The notes under the pieces were generated by a model. That model was not told the origin of the DNA, made no database searches, and worked only from the letters and a program-made list of their open reading frames with translations. A stretch of 64,000 bases of DNA from Pseudaeromonas paramecii (lineage in GTDB: Bacteria; Pseudomonadota; Gammaproteobacteria; Enterobacterales; Aeromonadaceae). The translations under genes were made by a program, and so were the position numbers. Positions 49,189-58,843 of the stretch are shown here, in pieces. Location of the stretch: NCBI RefSeq assembly GCF_039540575.1, contig NZ_BAABFC010000009.1, positions 186,001 to 250,000 of the forward strand, in the 5' to 3' direction. The number at the start of each line of letters is the position of its first letter. The first letter of the stretch is position 1.

Positions 49189-49929
49189 TTACAAGTTCGC
49201 CAGCTCGGCGATGGGCGGCTTGCCGCGAGACTCCAGAAAGTCCAGCAGGGCGCGGGGCGAGCGGTTAAGCAGGCGCTCCTCCGGGAAGCCCACCGCCGCC
49301 AGCAGGGCCTCACCCTTGGCGTGGTTGCCCAGATCGAAGGCGATGTGGGCATCTGAGCCCAACACCAGGGTGGCCCCCAGATCCCGCGCCAGCTCGGCGA
49401 TGCGCCGGCAGTTGCTTTCACTGCCCACTCGGGACTGCAGGAAGGAGGAGTTGTTGATCTCCAGCGCCACGTTGAACTGCACCGCCGCCGCCACCACCGC
49501 CTCCATGTCGATGGGGAAATTGGGGTTGCCCGGATGAGTGATGATGTCCACCACGCCACCGCGCATGGCATTGATCATGGCCCGGGTATGATCCTCCTGG
49601 CAGCTGGGCGGAAACACCGGCTGGTGAAAGCCCGCCAGCACGATATCCAGGCAGCCCTGCAGCCGCTCGTCACAGTCGGTCTCACCGAACAGGTTCTTGA
49701 TGTTGGCTTCCATGCCTCTGAGGATGCCGATGCCATCCACCAACCTAGGCACCACCTTCATGTTGATGAAGTGCCAGGGATGGGGGGCGTCGGCCATGGC
49801 CGGGCCATGATCCGTGGTGGCAAACAGGCGGATGCCCTTTTGCCGGGCCTCTGCCAGGTAGTCATGCAAGGTGCTGTAGGCATGGGTGCTGGCGACTGTG
49901 TGGCTGTGGACATCAACGAGATACGGCAT
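49189..49929 (-). CDS. ycdX: PHP-domain phosphatase (YcdX family)
   Basis: The 246-residue protein aligns end to end with E. coli YcdX (245), a trinuclear metal PHP hydrolase. Metal-binding motifs are VDVHSHTVASTHAYSTL (His residues near 7-9), TTDHGPAM, AGFHQPVF, IITHPGN, and LGSDAHIAF. NNSSF and LLDFLESRG match too. Phosphatase activity is known for the family; its natural substrate is not firmly established, although a role in swarming has been proposed. ATG at 49929 follows AGAGGG; the longer frame to 50130 overlaps the proS region and is rejected. Confidence 0.94.
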   Translation of the reverse strand: MPYLVDVHSHTVASTHAYSTLHDYLAEARQKGIRLFATTDHGPAMADAPHPWHFINMKVVPRLVDGIGILRGMEANIKNLFGETDCDERLQGCLDIVLAGFHQPVFPPSCQEDHTRAMINAMRGGVVDIITHPGNPNFPIDMEAVVAAAVQFNVALEINNSSFLQSRVGSESNCRRIAELARDLGATLVLGSDAHIAFDLGNHAKGEALLAAVGFPEERLLNRSPRALLDFLESRGKPPIAELANL

Positions 49930-50134
49930 GGTGATAACCCTCTTAAGCGACCGGCCACAGGATACCACAGGCGGCCTCCCCGGCGGCACAATGCCGGCCA
50001 GTGAGTGACGGCTTACGGTCCTGGCGCCCACGCCGGCAATTTCCCCTTTATGCCCAATACCCTGGCCTGCTAGAATTTCCGGCCATTCTGTTGTTAAGTC
50101 TATCGCCCGTGGCGGCGCCCAAAGGTCCAAGGAT

Positions 50135-51859
50135 ATGCGTACCAGTCAATATCTGCTCTCCACCCTCAAGGAAACCCCCTCCGACGCCGAAGTGATCAGC
50201 CACCAGCTGATGCTGCGGGCCGGCATGATCCGCAAGCTGGCCTCCGGCCTGTACAACTGGCTGCCCACCGGCCTGCGGGTGCTCAAGAAGATTGAAAACA
50301 TCGTGCGGGAAGAGATGAACAACGCCGGCGCGGTGGAAGTCTCCATGCCGGTGGTGCAACCGGCCGAGCTGTGGCAGGAGTCCGGCCGCTGGGAGCAGTA
50401 CGGCCCCGAGCTGTGCCGCCTCACCGACCGCCACAACCGTCCCTTCGTGCTGGGCCCGACCCACGAGGAAGTGATCACCCACCTGGTGCGTTACGAGGTC
50501 AGCAGCTACAAGCAACTGCCCCTGAACCTCTACCAGATCCAGACCAAGTTCCGTGACGAGGTCCGCCCCCGTTTCGGCATCATGCGTGGCCGCGAGTTCC
50601 TGATGAAGGACGCCTACTCCTTCCACATTGACAAGGCCAGCCTGGTCGAGACCTACGGCAAGATGCACGCCGCCTACTGCGCCGCCTTCAGCCGCATGGG
50701 ACTGGATTTCCGTCCGGTGCAGGCCGACACCGGCTCCATCGGCGGTACCGGCTCCCATGAGTTCCAGGTGCTGGCGGACAGCGGCGAAGATTTGATCGCC
50801 TTCTCCACCGGCTCCGATTACGCCGCCAACATCGAGATGGCCGAGGCCCTGGCGCCGGCCGGTGAGCGTCCGGCCCCCACCGCCGCCCTGACCCAGGTGG
50901 CCACCCCCGATGTCCATACCATCGACGAGGTGTGTGCCTTCCTCAAGGTGGACGCCAAACAGGTGGCCAAGACCCTGCTGGTGCTGGGCGAAGCCGACGA
51001 AGCCGGTGAGCAGCCGGTGATCGCCCTGGTGCTGCGCGGTGATCACGAGCTAAACGAGGTGAAGGCCGAGAAGCAGCCTGGCGTCGCCAAGCCGCTGACC
51101 TTCGCCAACGACGCCCAGATCCAGGCCGCCGCCGGCTGCGACGCCGGCTCCATCGGTCCCAAGGGGCTGAGCTGCCGGGTGATCGTGGATCGTAGCGCCG
51201 CCCATCTGGCGGACTTCGTCTGCGGCGCCAACCTCAACGGCCATCACCTCACCGGCGCCAACTGGGATCGTGACATCCAGGGCTACGAGGTGGCCGATCT
51301 GCGCAACGTGGTGGAAGGCGATCCCAGCCCCTGTGGCCAGGGCACCCTGCTGCTCAAGCGCGGCATCGAAGTGGGCCACATCTTCCAGCTGGGTACCAAG
51401 TACTCCGAGGCCATGAAGGCCACAGTGCTGAACGAAGAGGGCAAGGCCACCATCATGGAGATGGGCTGCTACGGCATCGGCGTCTCCCGCCTGGTGGCCG
51501 CCGCCATCGAACAGAACAATGACGCCGCCGGTATCATCTGGCCGGACGCCATAGCGCCGTTTGAGGTGGCCATCATCCCCATGAATATGCACAAGTCCCA
51601 CCGGGTGGCCGAGCTGGCCGAGCGTTACTACGCCGAGCTCAAGGCCGCCGGGGTGGACGTGCTGTTCGATGACCGCAAGGAGCGCCCGGGCGTCATGTTC
51701 GCCGACATGGAGCTCATCGGCATTCCCCACGCCATCGTCATCGGCGAGCGGGGCATCGACAACGGCGTGGTGGAATACAAGTCCCGCCGTGACGGCAGCA
51801 AGCTGGAGGTGGCCATCGACGCCATAGTAGCCGAGCTCGTCGCCCGTCTGGGGCGCTAA
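50135..51859 (+). CDS. proS: prolyl-tRNA synthetase (bacterial type with INS editing domain)
   Basis: The 574-residue class II synthetase has motif 1 LASGLYNWLPTGLRVLKKIENIVREEM, motif 2 IQTKFRDEVRPRFGIMRGREFLMKDAYSFH and motif 3 GCYGIGVSRLVAAAIEQ. An INS (YbaK-like) editing domain of about 180 residues (about 225-405) sits between motifs 2 and 3, and the anticodon-binding domain follows. It charges tRNA-Pro and clears Ala-tRNA-Pro. The start MRTSQYLLSTLKETP is standard. A -10-like TAGAAT lies at 50071. The location with rcsF and trmO is as in enterics, although spread out by inserted genes. Confidence 0.98.
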   Translation: MRTSQYLLSTLKETPSDAEVISHQLMLRAGMIRKLASGLYNWLPTGLRVLKKIENIVREEMNNAGAVEVSMPVVQPAELWQESGRWEQYGPELCRLTDRHNRPFVLGPTHEEVITHLVRYEVSSYKQLPLNLYQIQTKFRDEVRPRFGIMRGREFLMKDAYSFHIDKASLVETYGKMHAAYCAAFSRMGLDFRPVQADTGSIGGTGSHEFQVLADSGEDLIAFSTGSDYAANIEMAEALAPAGERPAPTAALTQVATPDVHTIDEVCAFLKVDAKQVAKTLLVLGEADEAGEQPVIALVLRGDHELNEVKAEKQPGVAKPLTFANDAQIQAAAGCDAGSIGPKGLSCRVIVDRSAAHLADFVCGANLNGHHLTGANWDRDIQGYEVADLRNVVEGDPSPCGQGTLLLKRGIEVGHIFQLGTKYSEAMKATVLNEEGKATIMEMGCYGIGVSRLVAAAIEQNNDAAGIIWPDAIAPFEVAIIPMNMHKSHRVAELAERYYAELKAAGVDVLFDDRKERPGVMFADMELIGIPHAIVIGERGIDNGVVEYKSRRDGSKLEVAIDAIVAELVARLGR

Positions 51860-51869
51860 GCCCAACGCC

Positions 51870-51902
51870 AACAAAAAGGCCCTCACCGGGCCTTTTTTGT
51901 TG
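51870..51902 (+). terminator. proS rho-independent terminator
   Basis: AACAAAAAGGCCC pairs with GGGCCTTTTTTGTT around TCACC, with a T run within the downstream arm. Confidence 0.9.
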
Positions 51903-52094
51903 GCCGTGCGGCGAGCCGTCACCCGACGACGAGCCCTCCTCACTCCCGGAGACAAATCTTCCGGAGAAAATCGGGCCACCACGCCGCCATTGCCACTCCC
52001 CTGGCCCGTCCCCGACAAAATCCCGCGCAATAGGCAGATTGGCACAGCTTTTGCGATATATGGCCATATCGTCAAAAAAATGTGGAGATGTCGG

Positions 52095-52973
52095 ATGGAG
52101 AGCCTTCAACTGGTTGCCGCCTATGGACGGGCCCCCGAGTTGCCGATCGGCCGGTTCACCGGCTTTAGCGCCATCTCCAGCCTGGAACGGCTTGAACTGA
52201 TGGAAAGTCTGATGGGTCAGGATGAGCCCCTCCGCCTGCTGCAAACTTTTGCCGGGTGGGTCGTCAATTTCTTGCCGGTTTGCCGCCTGGAATACAGCCA
52301 CCGCGGGCAAGACCAGTTGCTGGTAGAAGGTCCCCAAGGGGAAATGCAGCTGCTGATCCCCTTGCAGGATCGTCTCAATCACAACATGGGGGAGCTGTGC
52401 TACGGCCTGACCGCCCCCCTGCAACAGCATCACCACCGTCTGCTGCAACAGCTGCACCAGATACTGATCTATCCGTTGCGCCTGCTGCTGCGCATTGAGG
52501 AGATGGATCTGCTGAGCCGGCAGGATCACCTGACCGGCATCGGCAACCGGGCCAGCTTCGACGAATCCCTGGCCCGGGCCATAGATCTGAGTCAGCGTCA
52601 GGACAACGGCCTGCTGCTGCTGTTGCTGGATCTGGATCACTTCAAGCAGATCAACGACACCCACGGCCACCCCGTGGGGGATCGGGTGCTGGTCCGTTTC
52701 GCCAGCCTGGCCAATCAGGCCATCCGCAGCACGGATCTGGCCTTTCGCTTAGGCGGCGACGAGTTTGCCCTGTTGCTGCAGCCGGCGGACCCCTTCGCCG
52801 CCCATCGAGTGGCCAGTCGTCTGCAGCATCTGCTGGCCCAGGACAGCGAACTGAGCGCCTGGCAGGTGGACTTCAGCTTCGGTCACGCTGCCTGGCAAGC
52901 TGGCATGGACGCGCAGAGCCTGTACCAGCAGGCGGATCAGCAGCTCTATCTCAACAAGGCCCGCCCGCGCTAA
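52095..52973 (+). CDS. soluble GGDEF diguanylate cyclase
   Basis: The 292-residue protein has an unclassified N-terminal domain (about 1-125, possibly GAF-like, predicted cytoplasmic, no membrane segment) and a GGDEF domain (about 135-290). The active motif LGGDEFALLL and an intact allosteric I-site, RSTD, six residues upstream are present, so it should make c-di-GMP and be subject to product inhibition. LTGIGNRASFDES and LLDLDHFKQINDTHGHPVGD are standard. The ATG at 52095 follows TGGAGATGTCGG; an ATG at 52080 is also in frame. Its stop codon overlaps the tilS stop on the other strand. Confidence 0.92.
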   Translation: MESLQLVAAYGRAPELPIGRFTGFSAISSLERLELMESLMGQDEPLRLLQTFAGWVVNFLPVCRLEYSHRGQDQLLVEGPQGEMQLLIPLQDRLNHNMGELCYGLTAPLQQHHHRLLQQLHQILIYPLRLLLRIEEMDLLSRQDHLTGIGNRASFDESLARAIDLSQRQDNGLLLLLLDLDHFKQINDTHGHPVGDRVLVRFASLANQAIRSTDLAFRLGGDEFALLLQPADPFAAHRVASRLQHLLAQDSELSAWQVDFSFGHAAWQAGMDAQSLYQQADQQLYLNKARPR

Positions 52974-54295
52974 GCCGCAGGCGGCACCCAGATGAGTTCA
53001 GCCCGCGCCTCGCCTGGCCGAGGCGCACCCGCCTCGCAGACCAGCTTGCCGGCAATCGCCACCGGCACCTCGCCGTAATACAGTACCGGCCAGCGGCCTC
53101 GCAGCCAGGGCGCTACCCCCAGCTCCTGCCACAACTTCTTCAGCGGCCGAGAGCCGCCTCGCCCCACCGGCCGCAGGCGAGTGCTACCGGGCAAGCCCCA
53201 ACGCAGGCTGACCGACTCTGATCCAGAAGGTAGCCGTAGTTCGCCCCTGTCACACATCCTCAGCCCAGCCCACCCCAGCTCCGCCGGCAGCCGGCACAGA
53301 CCATCCCGCGTCAGGGAGACGGTGCCAGGCGACAAGACCCCTTGCCTGGCCACCTGATGCAATGCCTCGGCAAAACGATACAGGGTGCCGCCGGCCCACT
53401 GCAGCGCCGGCATGGCATCGGCCTGGGCCTGTACCAGTTGCGGCCAGATGCTGCGCAGCTGGACTTCGCTGGGCACGGTGCCGGTTTGTTGACGCAGCCA
53501 GTGGCGCAGCAGATTGTGCCGCCGGGGCTCGGAGAGGCTCGCCAGCGGCGCCAGCGCCAAACTGGCGCCGTCCCCCCGGCACAGCGCCAGATCGGCACGG
53601 GCGATCTCCTCCGCCAGCGCCTCCTGCTCGGCACACAGGCGGGCCGAACGGCTGGCCGCCTGGGTAAAGCCGGGCCAACGCGCCTGCAACGGCGGCACTA
53701 TGGCATGACGCAGGAAGTTACGATCAAAACCCAGGTCCGCGTTGCTCTCATCCTCGATCCAGCTGAGCCCCGCCGCGTTGGCCCAGGCCGCCAGTTCGGC
53801 GCGGCCATGACTCAGCAAGGGCCGGATCAGCTCGCCACCGGCAAAGGCTTGCCGCAATCCCATGGCCGCCAGTCCGCGCGGGCCCGCACCGCGTTTGAGG
53901 GCCAGCAACAGGGTCTCCAGCTGGTCATCCTGGTGGTGCGCCGTCAGTAAGCGCTCACCGGGGGCCAGCCGCGCTGCCAGGGCCCCATAGCGCGCCTGCC
54001 GCGCCACCGCTTCCAGGCTCTGCCGCGGGCCACACGTCAGCCGCAGCCGCACCACCTCCAGCGGCACGGCGTGGGCGTCGCAGAGCTGCTGGCAGTGGGT
54101 CGCCCAAGCATCGGCATTAGGGCTGAGCCCATGGTGCACATGCACGGCCCTGAGTGAATAACCCGGATAGGCATCCCGCAGGGCCACCAGCCAGGCCAGC
54201 AGCACCCTGGAGTCCAGGCCGCCGCTGTAGGCCAGCAGCAAGGGGCCCGGCGGCAGCAGTTGGCGCAATTCGGTCAGCGGCACGGCGGGGGACAT
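52970..54295 (-). CDS. tilS: tRNA(Ile)-lysidine synthase
   Basis: The 441-residue protein has the PP-loop ATP motif LAYSGGLDSRVLLAWL (residues 19-34), TAHHQDDQLETLLLALKRGAG, a middle TilS domain with IEDESNADLGFDRNFLRHAI and PLQARWPGF, and the C-terminal tRNA-binding domain (VGRGGSRPLKKLWQELGVAPWLRGRWPVLY). It converts C34 of the CAU anticodon tRNA-Ile2 to lysidine so that AUA is read, an essential step. ATG at 54295 has GAGCTC upstream. It lies just downstream of the accA terminator and converges with the GGDEF gene with overlapping stop codons. Confidence 0.96.
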   Translation of the reverse strand: MSPAVPLTELRQLLPPGPLLLAYSGGLDSRVLLAWLVALRDAYPGYSLRAVHVHHGLSPNADAWATHCQQLCDAHAVPLEVVRLRLTCGPRQSLEAVARQARYGALAARLAPGERLLTAHHQDDQLETLLLALKRGAGPRGLAAMGLRQAFAGGELIRPLLSHGRAELAAWANAAGLSWIEDESNADLGFDRNFLRHAIVPPLQARWPGFTQAASRSARLCAEQEALAEEIARADLALCRGDGASLALAPLASLSEPRRHNLLRHWLRQQTGTVPSEVQLRSIWPQLVQAQADAMPALQWAGGTLYRFAEALHQVARQGVLSPGTVSLTRDGLCRLPAELGWAGLRMCDRGELRLPSGSESVSLRWGLPGSTRLRPVGRGGSRPLKKLWQELGVAPWLRGRWPVLYYGEVPVAIAGKLVCEAGAPRPGEARAELIWVPPAA

Positions 54296-54322
54296 GTGAG
54301 CTCCTTAGTGAAAGACCCAGAC

Positions 54323-54348
54323 AAAAAGGCCGCCCCGAGGGACGGCCT
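54323..54348 (-). terminator. accA rho-independent terminator
   Basis: On the minus strand AGGCCGTCCC pairs with GGGGCGGCCT (one G:U pair) around a short loop and is followed by TTTTT. It ends the bamA-accA cluster just before tilS. Confidence 0.88.
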
Positions 54349-54365
54349 GTTGCGGCTGAGCAGAC

Positions 54366-55322
54366 TTAGCAGTAGCCATAACCCATCAGACGCTGATAGC
54401 GCTTGGAGATCAGCTCCTCAGCGGTCAGCAGCCGCAGCTCGGACAAGTCCGCCAGCAGGCGGGTCTTGAGGTGCGCCACCATCTCGTCCAAGTTGCGGTG
54501 GGCGCCGCCCAGGGGCTCGGGAATGATGTTGTCGATGAGCCCCAATTCTTTCAAGCGTTGGGCCGTGATGCCCATGGCCTCGGCGGCCAGGGAGGCCTTG
54601 TCGGCGCTCTTCCACAGTATGCTGGCACAGCCTTCCGGGGAGATCACCGAGTAGGTGGAGTACTGCAGCATGTTGACCCTGTCCCCCACGCCGATGGCCA
54701 GGGCACCGCCGGAGCCGCCCTCGCCGATCACGGTGCAGATCACCGGCACCTTGAGGCCGGACATCACCTTGAGATTGCGGGCGATGGCTTCGGACTGACC
54801 ACGCTCCTCGGCCCCCACGCCAGGGTAGGCGCCCGGGGTGTCGATGAAGGTGATGATGGGCATCTTGAAGCGCTCGGCCATCTCCATCAGCCGCAGGGCC
54901 TTGCGGTAGCCTTCGGGCCGCGGCATGCCGAAGTTGCGCTTGATCTTCTCCTGAGTGTCCCGCCCCTTCTGCTGGCCAATGACCATCACGGGCTCATCGT
55001 CGAAACGGGCCACCCCGCCGACGATGGCCTTGTCGTCGGCATAGGCACGGTCGCCCGCCAGCTCGTCGAATTCGGTGAACAGGCGATCGATGTAATCCTG
55101 GGTATAGGGACGCAGGGGATGGCGGGCCAATTGGGAAATCTGCCAGGCACCCAGATCGCTGAACAGCTTACGAGTCAGCTCCTCGTTTTTCTTCTCCAGC
55201 CGCGCTATCTCTTCGGAGAGATCCACGTTGCGGCCCACGCCGCTGCTCACATGCTTGAGCTCGTCGATCTGTGCCACCAGCTCGGCGATAGGCTGTTCAA
55301 ACTCAAGGTAATTCAGATTCAT
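54366..55322 (-). CDS. accA: acetyl-CoA carboxylase carboxyltransferase subunit alpha
   Basis: The 318-residue protein matches E. coli AccA (319) over its whole length: MNLNYLEFEQPIAELVAQID, the carboxyltransferase core GDRAYADDKAIVGGVARF and RRNFGMPRPEGYRKALRLMEMAERF-type segment, ITFIDTPGAYPGVGAEERGQSEAIA and EGGSGGALAIGVGDRVNMLQYSTYSVISPEGCASILWK. With AccD it transfers carboxyl from biotin to acetyl-CoA, the first step of fatty acid synthesis. ATG at 55322 is used over a TTG two codons upstream. It lies 21 bases after dnaE. Confidence 0.98.
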   Translation of the reverse strand: MNLNYLEFEQPIAELVAQIDELKHVSSGVGRNVDLSEEIARLEKKNEELTRKLFSDLGAWQISQLARHPLRPYTQDYIDRLFTEFDELAGDRAYADDKAIVGGVARFDDEPVMVIGQQKGRDTQEKIKRNFGMPRPEGYRKALRLMEMAERFKMPIITFIDTPGAYPGVGAEERGQSEAIARNLKVMSGLKVPVICTVIGEGGSGGALAIGVGDRVNMLQYSTYSVISPEGCASILWKSADKASLAAEAMGITAQRLKELGLIDNIIPEPLGGAHRNLDEMVAHLKTRLLADLSELRLLTAEELISKRYQRLMGYGYC

Positions 55323-55343
55323 AGTCAATTCCGAAATCGCTAC

Positions 55344-58300
55344 TTAAAACAAGAGCTCGACCGCGGACTTGCCCAGCAAGCTCCGCAGGTCGTCCAGTAG
55401 TTGATCGGTCGGCGTCACCCGCCACTGGGTGCCCAAGGCCAATTGCGCCTGGACGCCCGGTTTGCGATAGCATACCTGAACCGGGCAGACCCCGGCACGG
55501 TGTGGCTCCATTATTTCCATAAAACGTTGGAAAAAACGGCCGTCGATCTGATTGTTATCCAGTTGCAGCCGCAGTTGCCGGGCATGTCTGGCCCGGGCCT
55601 CGGCAATATCCATGACATCACGGGCCGACATTTTAAGGCCACCGGAGAAGTCGTCAAAGCCGACCTGTCCGCTGACCACCAGAATCCGGTCCTTTTCCAG
55701 CAAGGGTTCGAAACGCTCCAGCGCCTCGGAGAACAGGGTGACATCCAGGCGGCCGGAACGATCGTCCAGGGTCATGATCCCCATGCGGGTCCCCCGCTTG
55801 GTCACCATGACCCGGGTGGCGATCACGAGTCCCGCCGCCGTGGTGATCTTGTCCCGCTCCGTGGGGTGCAGATCGCACAGGCGCGCCGAGGTGTAGTGCC
55901 TGAGCTCCGCCTGGTATTGGTTGATGGGGTGACCCGTGAGGTAAAGGCCCAGCGTCTCCCGCTCGCCATCCAGCCAGACCTTGTCCGGCCACTCGGGCAC
56001 CTGGGCGAATACCGGCGGCGGCACCACGGCGTCGTCGGCGAACAGATCGCCAAACAAATCGTTCTGCCCCAGCGCCTGATCCTTGGCCTTCTGCTCGGCG
56101 GCCTTCATGGCCTCCGGCAGCGATGCCATCAGGGCGGCTCTGTGGGGCCCCAGGCGATCCAGGGCGCCGGCCAGGATCAGCTTCTCCATCACCCGCTTGT
56201 TCAGGCGCTTGATGTCCACCCGGTTGCAGAAGTCGAACAGATCCCGGAAGGGGCCGCCGGCGTCCCGCGCCTCGAGAATCGCCTCGATGGGGCCTTCCCC
56301 CACCCCCTTGACGGCGCCGATGCCGTAGACGATGTGGCCCTGCTCGTTGACGGTGAAGCGGTAGCGCCCCGTGTTCACATCCGGCGGTATGATGGTGAGC
56401 CCCATGCGCTGACACTCATCCACCAGGGTCACTATCTTGTCGGTGTTGTCCATGTCCGCCGTCATCACCGCCGCCATGAATTCGGCCGGGTAATGGGTCT
56501 TGAGCCACAGGGTCTGGTAGGAGACCAGGGCATAGGCGGCGGAGTGGGACTTGTTGAAGCCGTAACCGGCGAACTTCTCCACCAGGTCGAAGATCTTCAT
56601 CGCCAGCTCGCCGTCGACGCCGTTCTTCACCGCCCCTTCCTCGAAGCCGGCCCGTTGCTTGGCCATCTCCTCGGGCTTCTTCTTACCCATGGCGCGACGC
56701 AACATGTCGGCGCCCCCCAGCGTATAACCCGCCAGGGTCTGGGCGATCTGCATCACCTGCTCCTGATAGAGGATGATGCCGTAGGTGGGCTCCAGGATGG
56801 GCTTGAGGCTCTCGTGCTGCCAGGTGGCATCCGGGTAGGAGATGGCTTCCTTGCCGTGCTTACGGTCGATGAAGTTATCCACCATGCCCGATTGCAAGGG
56901 GCCCGGCCGGAACAGGGCCACCAGGGCGATCATGTCTTCGAAGCAGTCGGGCTTGAGGCGCTTGATCAGATCCTTCATGCCGCGGGATTCCAGCTGGAAC
57001 ACAGCCGTGGTTTCGCAGCCCAGCAGGCTCTTGAAGGAGGTGGGGTCATCCAGCGGGATGGCGGCAATGTCCACCGGCGGCTTGCCTTCTTGCGCCAGCC
57101 GCGGGTTGATCATCCCCAGGGCCCACTCGATGATGGTGAGGGTGCGCAGCCCCAGGAAGTCGAACTTCACCAGGCCCGCGTATTCCACGTCGTTCTTGTC
57201 GAACTGGGTCACCGGGTTCTTGCCTTCGCCGTCGCAATACAGGGGGGCGAAGTCGGTGATCTTGGTGGGGGCTATGACCACGCCACCGGCGTGCTTGCCG
57301 GCGTTGCGGGTCACCCCTTCCAGCTGGCGGGCCATGTCGATGAGGGCCTTGACCTCCTCATCCTGGTTGTAGATCTCCGGCAGCTTGGGCTCGGCCTCGA
57401 AGGCCTTCTCCAGGGTCATGCCCGGATCCGGCGGCACCAGCTTGGAGATGCGATCCACGAAGCCATAGGGATGCCCCAGCACCCGGCCCACATCACGGAT
57501 GGCCGCCTTGGCCGCCATGGTACCGAAGGTGATGATCTGGGACACCGCCTCCCGACCGTACATGTCCGCCACGTGCTCGATCACCTTGTCCCGGCGATCC
57601 ATGCAGAAGTCCACGTCGAAGTCAGGCATGGAGACCCGCTCCGGGTTCAGGAAGCGTTCGAACAGCAGGTCGAATTCAAGCGGGTCCAGGTCGGTGATCT
57701 TGAGGGCATAGGCCACCAAGGAGCCCGCCCCCGAGCCACGGCCCGGCCCCACCGGGATGCCGTTATCCTTGGACCACTGGATAAACTCCATCACGATGAG
57801 GAAGTAGCCGGGGAAGCCCATCTGGTTGATCACCTTGAGCTCCACGTCCAGCCGCTCGTCATATTCCGTGCGGCGCTGGGCCCGTACCGCTGGATCCGGG
57901 AACAGGAATTCGAGGCGCTCCTCCAGCCCCTCCTTGGACTTCATCACCAAAAAGTCTTCGGTGGTCATGTCGCCGGTGGGGAAGTTGGGCAGGAAGTATT
58001 CCCCCAGACGTACCGTGACGTTGCAGCGCTTGGCGATCTCCACCGTGTTGGCCAGGGCCTCGGGCAAGTCGGCAAACAGCGCGACCATCTCATCAACGCT
58101 GCGCAGGTATTGCTGGCGGCTGTAGCGTTTGGGCCGGCGGGCATCGTCCAGGGTGTAGCCATCGTGGATGGCCACCCGGATCTCGTGGGCCTCGAAGTCC
58201 GACTCGTCACGGAACACCACCTCGTTGGTGGCCACCACTGGGATGCCCTGCTCGCCGGCCAGCTTCACCGCCATGTGCAGGTAGCTCTCCTCGTCGGTGC

Positions 58301-58823
58301 GCCCGGTGCGGATCAGCTCCAGATAGTAACGGTCGGCAAAGTGCTGCTGATAGAAGCCCAGGGTCTGGGCCACCATGGCCTGATTGCCCTTGAGCAGGAA
58401 GCGCCCCACGTCCCCCTCGCGGCCGCCAGACAGCAGAATGAGGCCGGCGGAGAGCTCCGCCAGCCAGGCCTTGTCCACCACGGGACGGCCCTGCACATGG
58501 CCGCGCAGGTAGGCGCGGGAGATGAGTTGCACCAGGTTCTGCTGGCCGTCGTTGTCCATGGCCAGGGCGGTGAGGCGGTAGAGTTCGTCCCCCAGCTCTG
58601 GGCTCTGCAACCAGAGATCGGCGCCGACGATGGGCTTCATGCCCTTGCCATGAGCCTCACCGTAGAAGCGCACCAGGCCGCACTGGTTCATCTGATCCGT
58701 CAGGGCCATGGCCGGCATGCCAAACTCGGCGGCGCGGGCCACCAGGGGTTTGACCTTCTGCAGGCCATCGATCATGGAAAAGTCGGAATGCACCCGCAGG
58801 TGAATGAAGCGTGGTTCCGCCAT
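55344..58823 (-). CDS. dnaE: DNA polymerase III subunit alpha
   Basis: The 1159-residue replicative polymerase has the N-terminal PHP domain (MAEPRFIHLRVHSDFSMIDGLQKV), the palm with catalytic Asp pair in SMPDFDVDFCMDRRDKVIEH (near 400) and the third Asp in YAGLVKFDFLGLRTL, the beta-clamp-binding and tandem HhH region, and an OB fold (ITTAAGLVIATRVMVTKRGTRMGIMTLDD). The length is the usual one (E. coli 1160). It is codirectional with rnhB upstream and accA downstream, 20 bases each, a highly conserved arrangement. Intact. Confidence 0.99.
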   Translation of the reverse strand: MAEPRFIHLRVHSDFSMIDGLQKVKPLVARAAEFGMPAMALTDQMNQCGLVRFYGEAHGKGMKPIVGADLWLQSPELGDELYRLTALAMDNDGQQNLVQLISRAYLRGHVQGRPVVDKAWLAELSAGLILLSGGREGDVGRFLLKGNQAMVAQTLGFYQQHFADRYYLELIRTGRTDEESYLHMAVKLAGEQGIPVVATNEVVFRDESDFEAHEIRVAIHDGYTLDDARRPKRYSRQQYLRSVDEMVALFADLPEALANTVEIAKRCNVTVRLGEYFLPNFPTGDMTTEDFLVMKSKEGLEERLEFLFPDPAVRAQRRTEYDERLDVELKVINQMGFPGYFLIVMEFIQWSKDNGIPVGPGRGSGAGSLVAYALKITDLDPLEFDLLFERFLNPERVSMPDFDVDFCMDRRDKVIEHVADMYGREAVSQIITFGTMAAKAAIRDVGRVLGHPYGFVDRISKLVPPDPGMTLEKAFEAEPKLPEIYNQDEEVKALIDMARQLEGVTRNAGKHAGGVVIAPTKITDFAPLYCDGEGKNPVTQFDKNDVEYAGLVKFDFLGLRTLTIIEWALGMINPRLAQEGKPPVDIAAIPLDDPTSFKSLLGCETTAVFQLESRGMKDLIKRLKPDCFEDMIALVALFRPGPLQSGMVDNFIDRKHGKEAISYPDATWQHESLKPILEPTYGIILYQEQVMQIAQTLAGYTLGGADMLRRAMGKKKPEEMAKQRAGFEEGAVKNGVDGELAMKIFDLVEKFAGYGFNKSHSAAYALVSYQTLWLKTHYPAEFMAAVMTADMDNTDKIVTLVDECQRMGLTIIPPDVNTGRYRFTVNEQGHIVYGIGAVKGVGEGPIEAILEARDAGGPFRDLFDFCNRVDIKRLNKRVMEKLILAGALDRLGPHRAALMASLPEAMKAAEQKAKDQALGQNDLFGDLFADDAVVPPPVFAQVPEWPDKVWLDGERETLGLYLTGHPINQYQAELRHYTSARLCDLHPTERDKITTAAGLVIATRVMVTKRGTRMGIMTLDDRSGRLDVTLFSEALERFEPLLEKDRILVVSGQVGFDDFSGGLKMSARDVMDIAEARARHARQLRLQLDNNQIDGRFFQRFMEIMEPHRAGVCPVQVCYRKPGVQAQLALGTQWRVTPTDQLLDDLRSLLGKSAVELLF

Positions 58824-58843
58824 GGTGGGGCTCCCTCCAGTGT

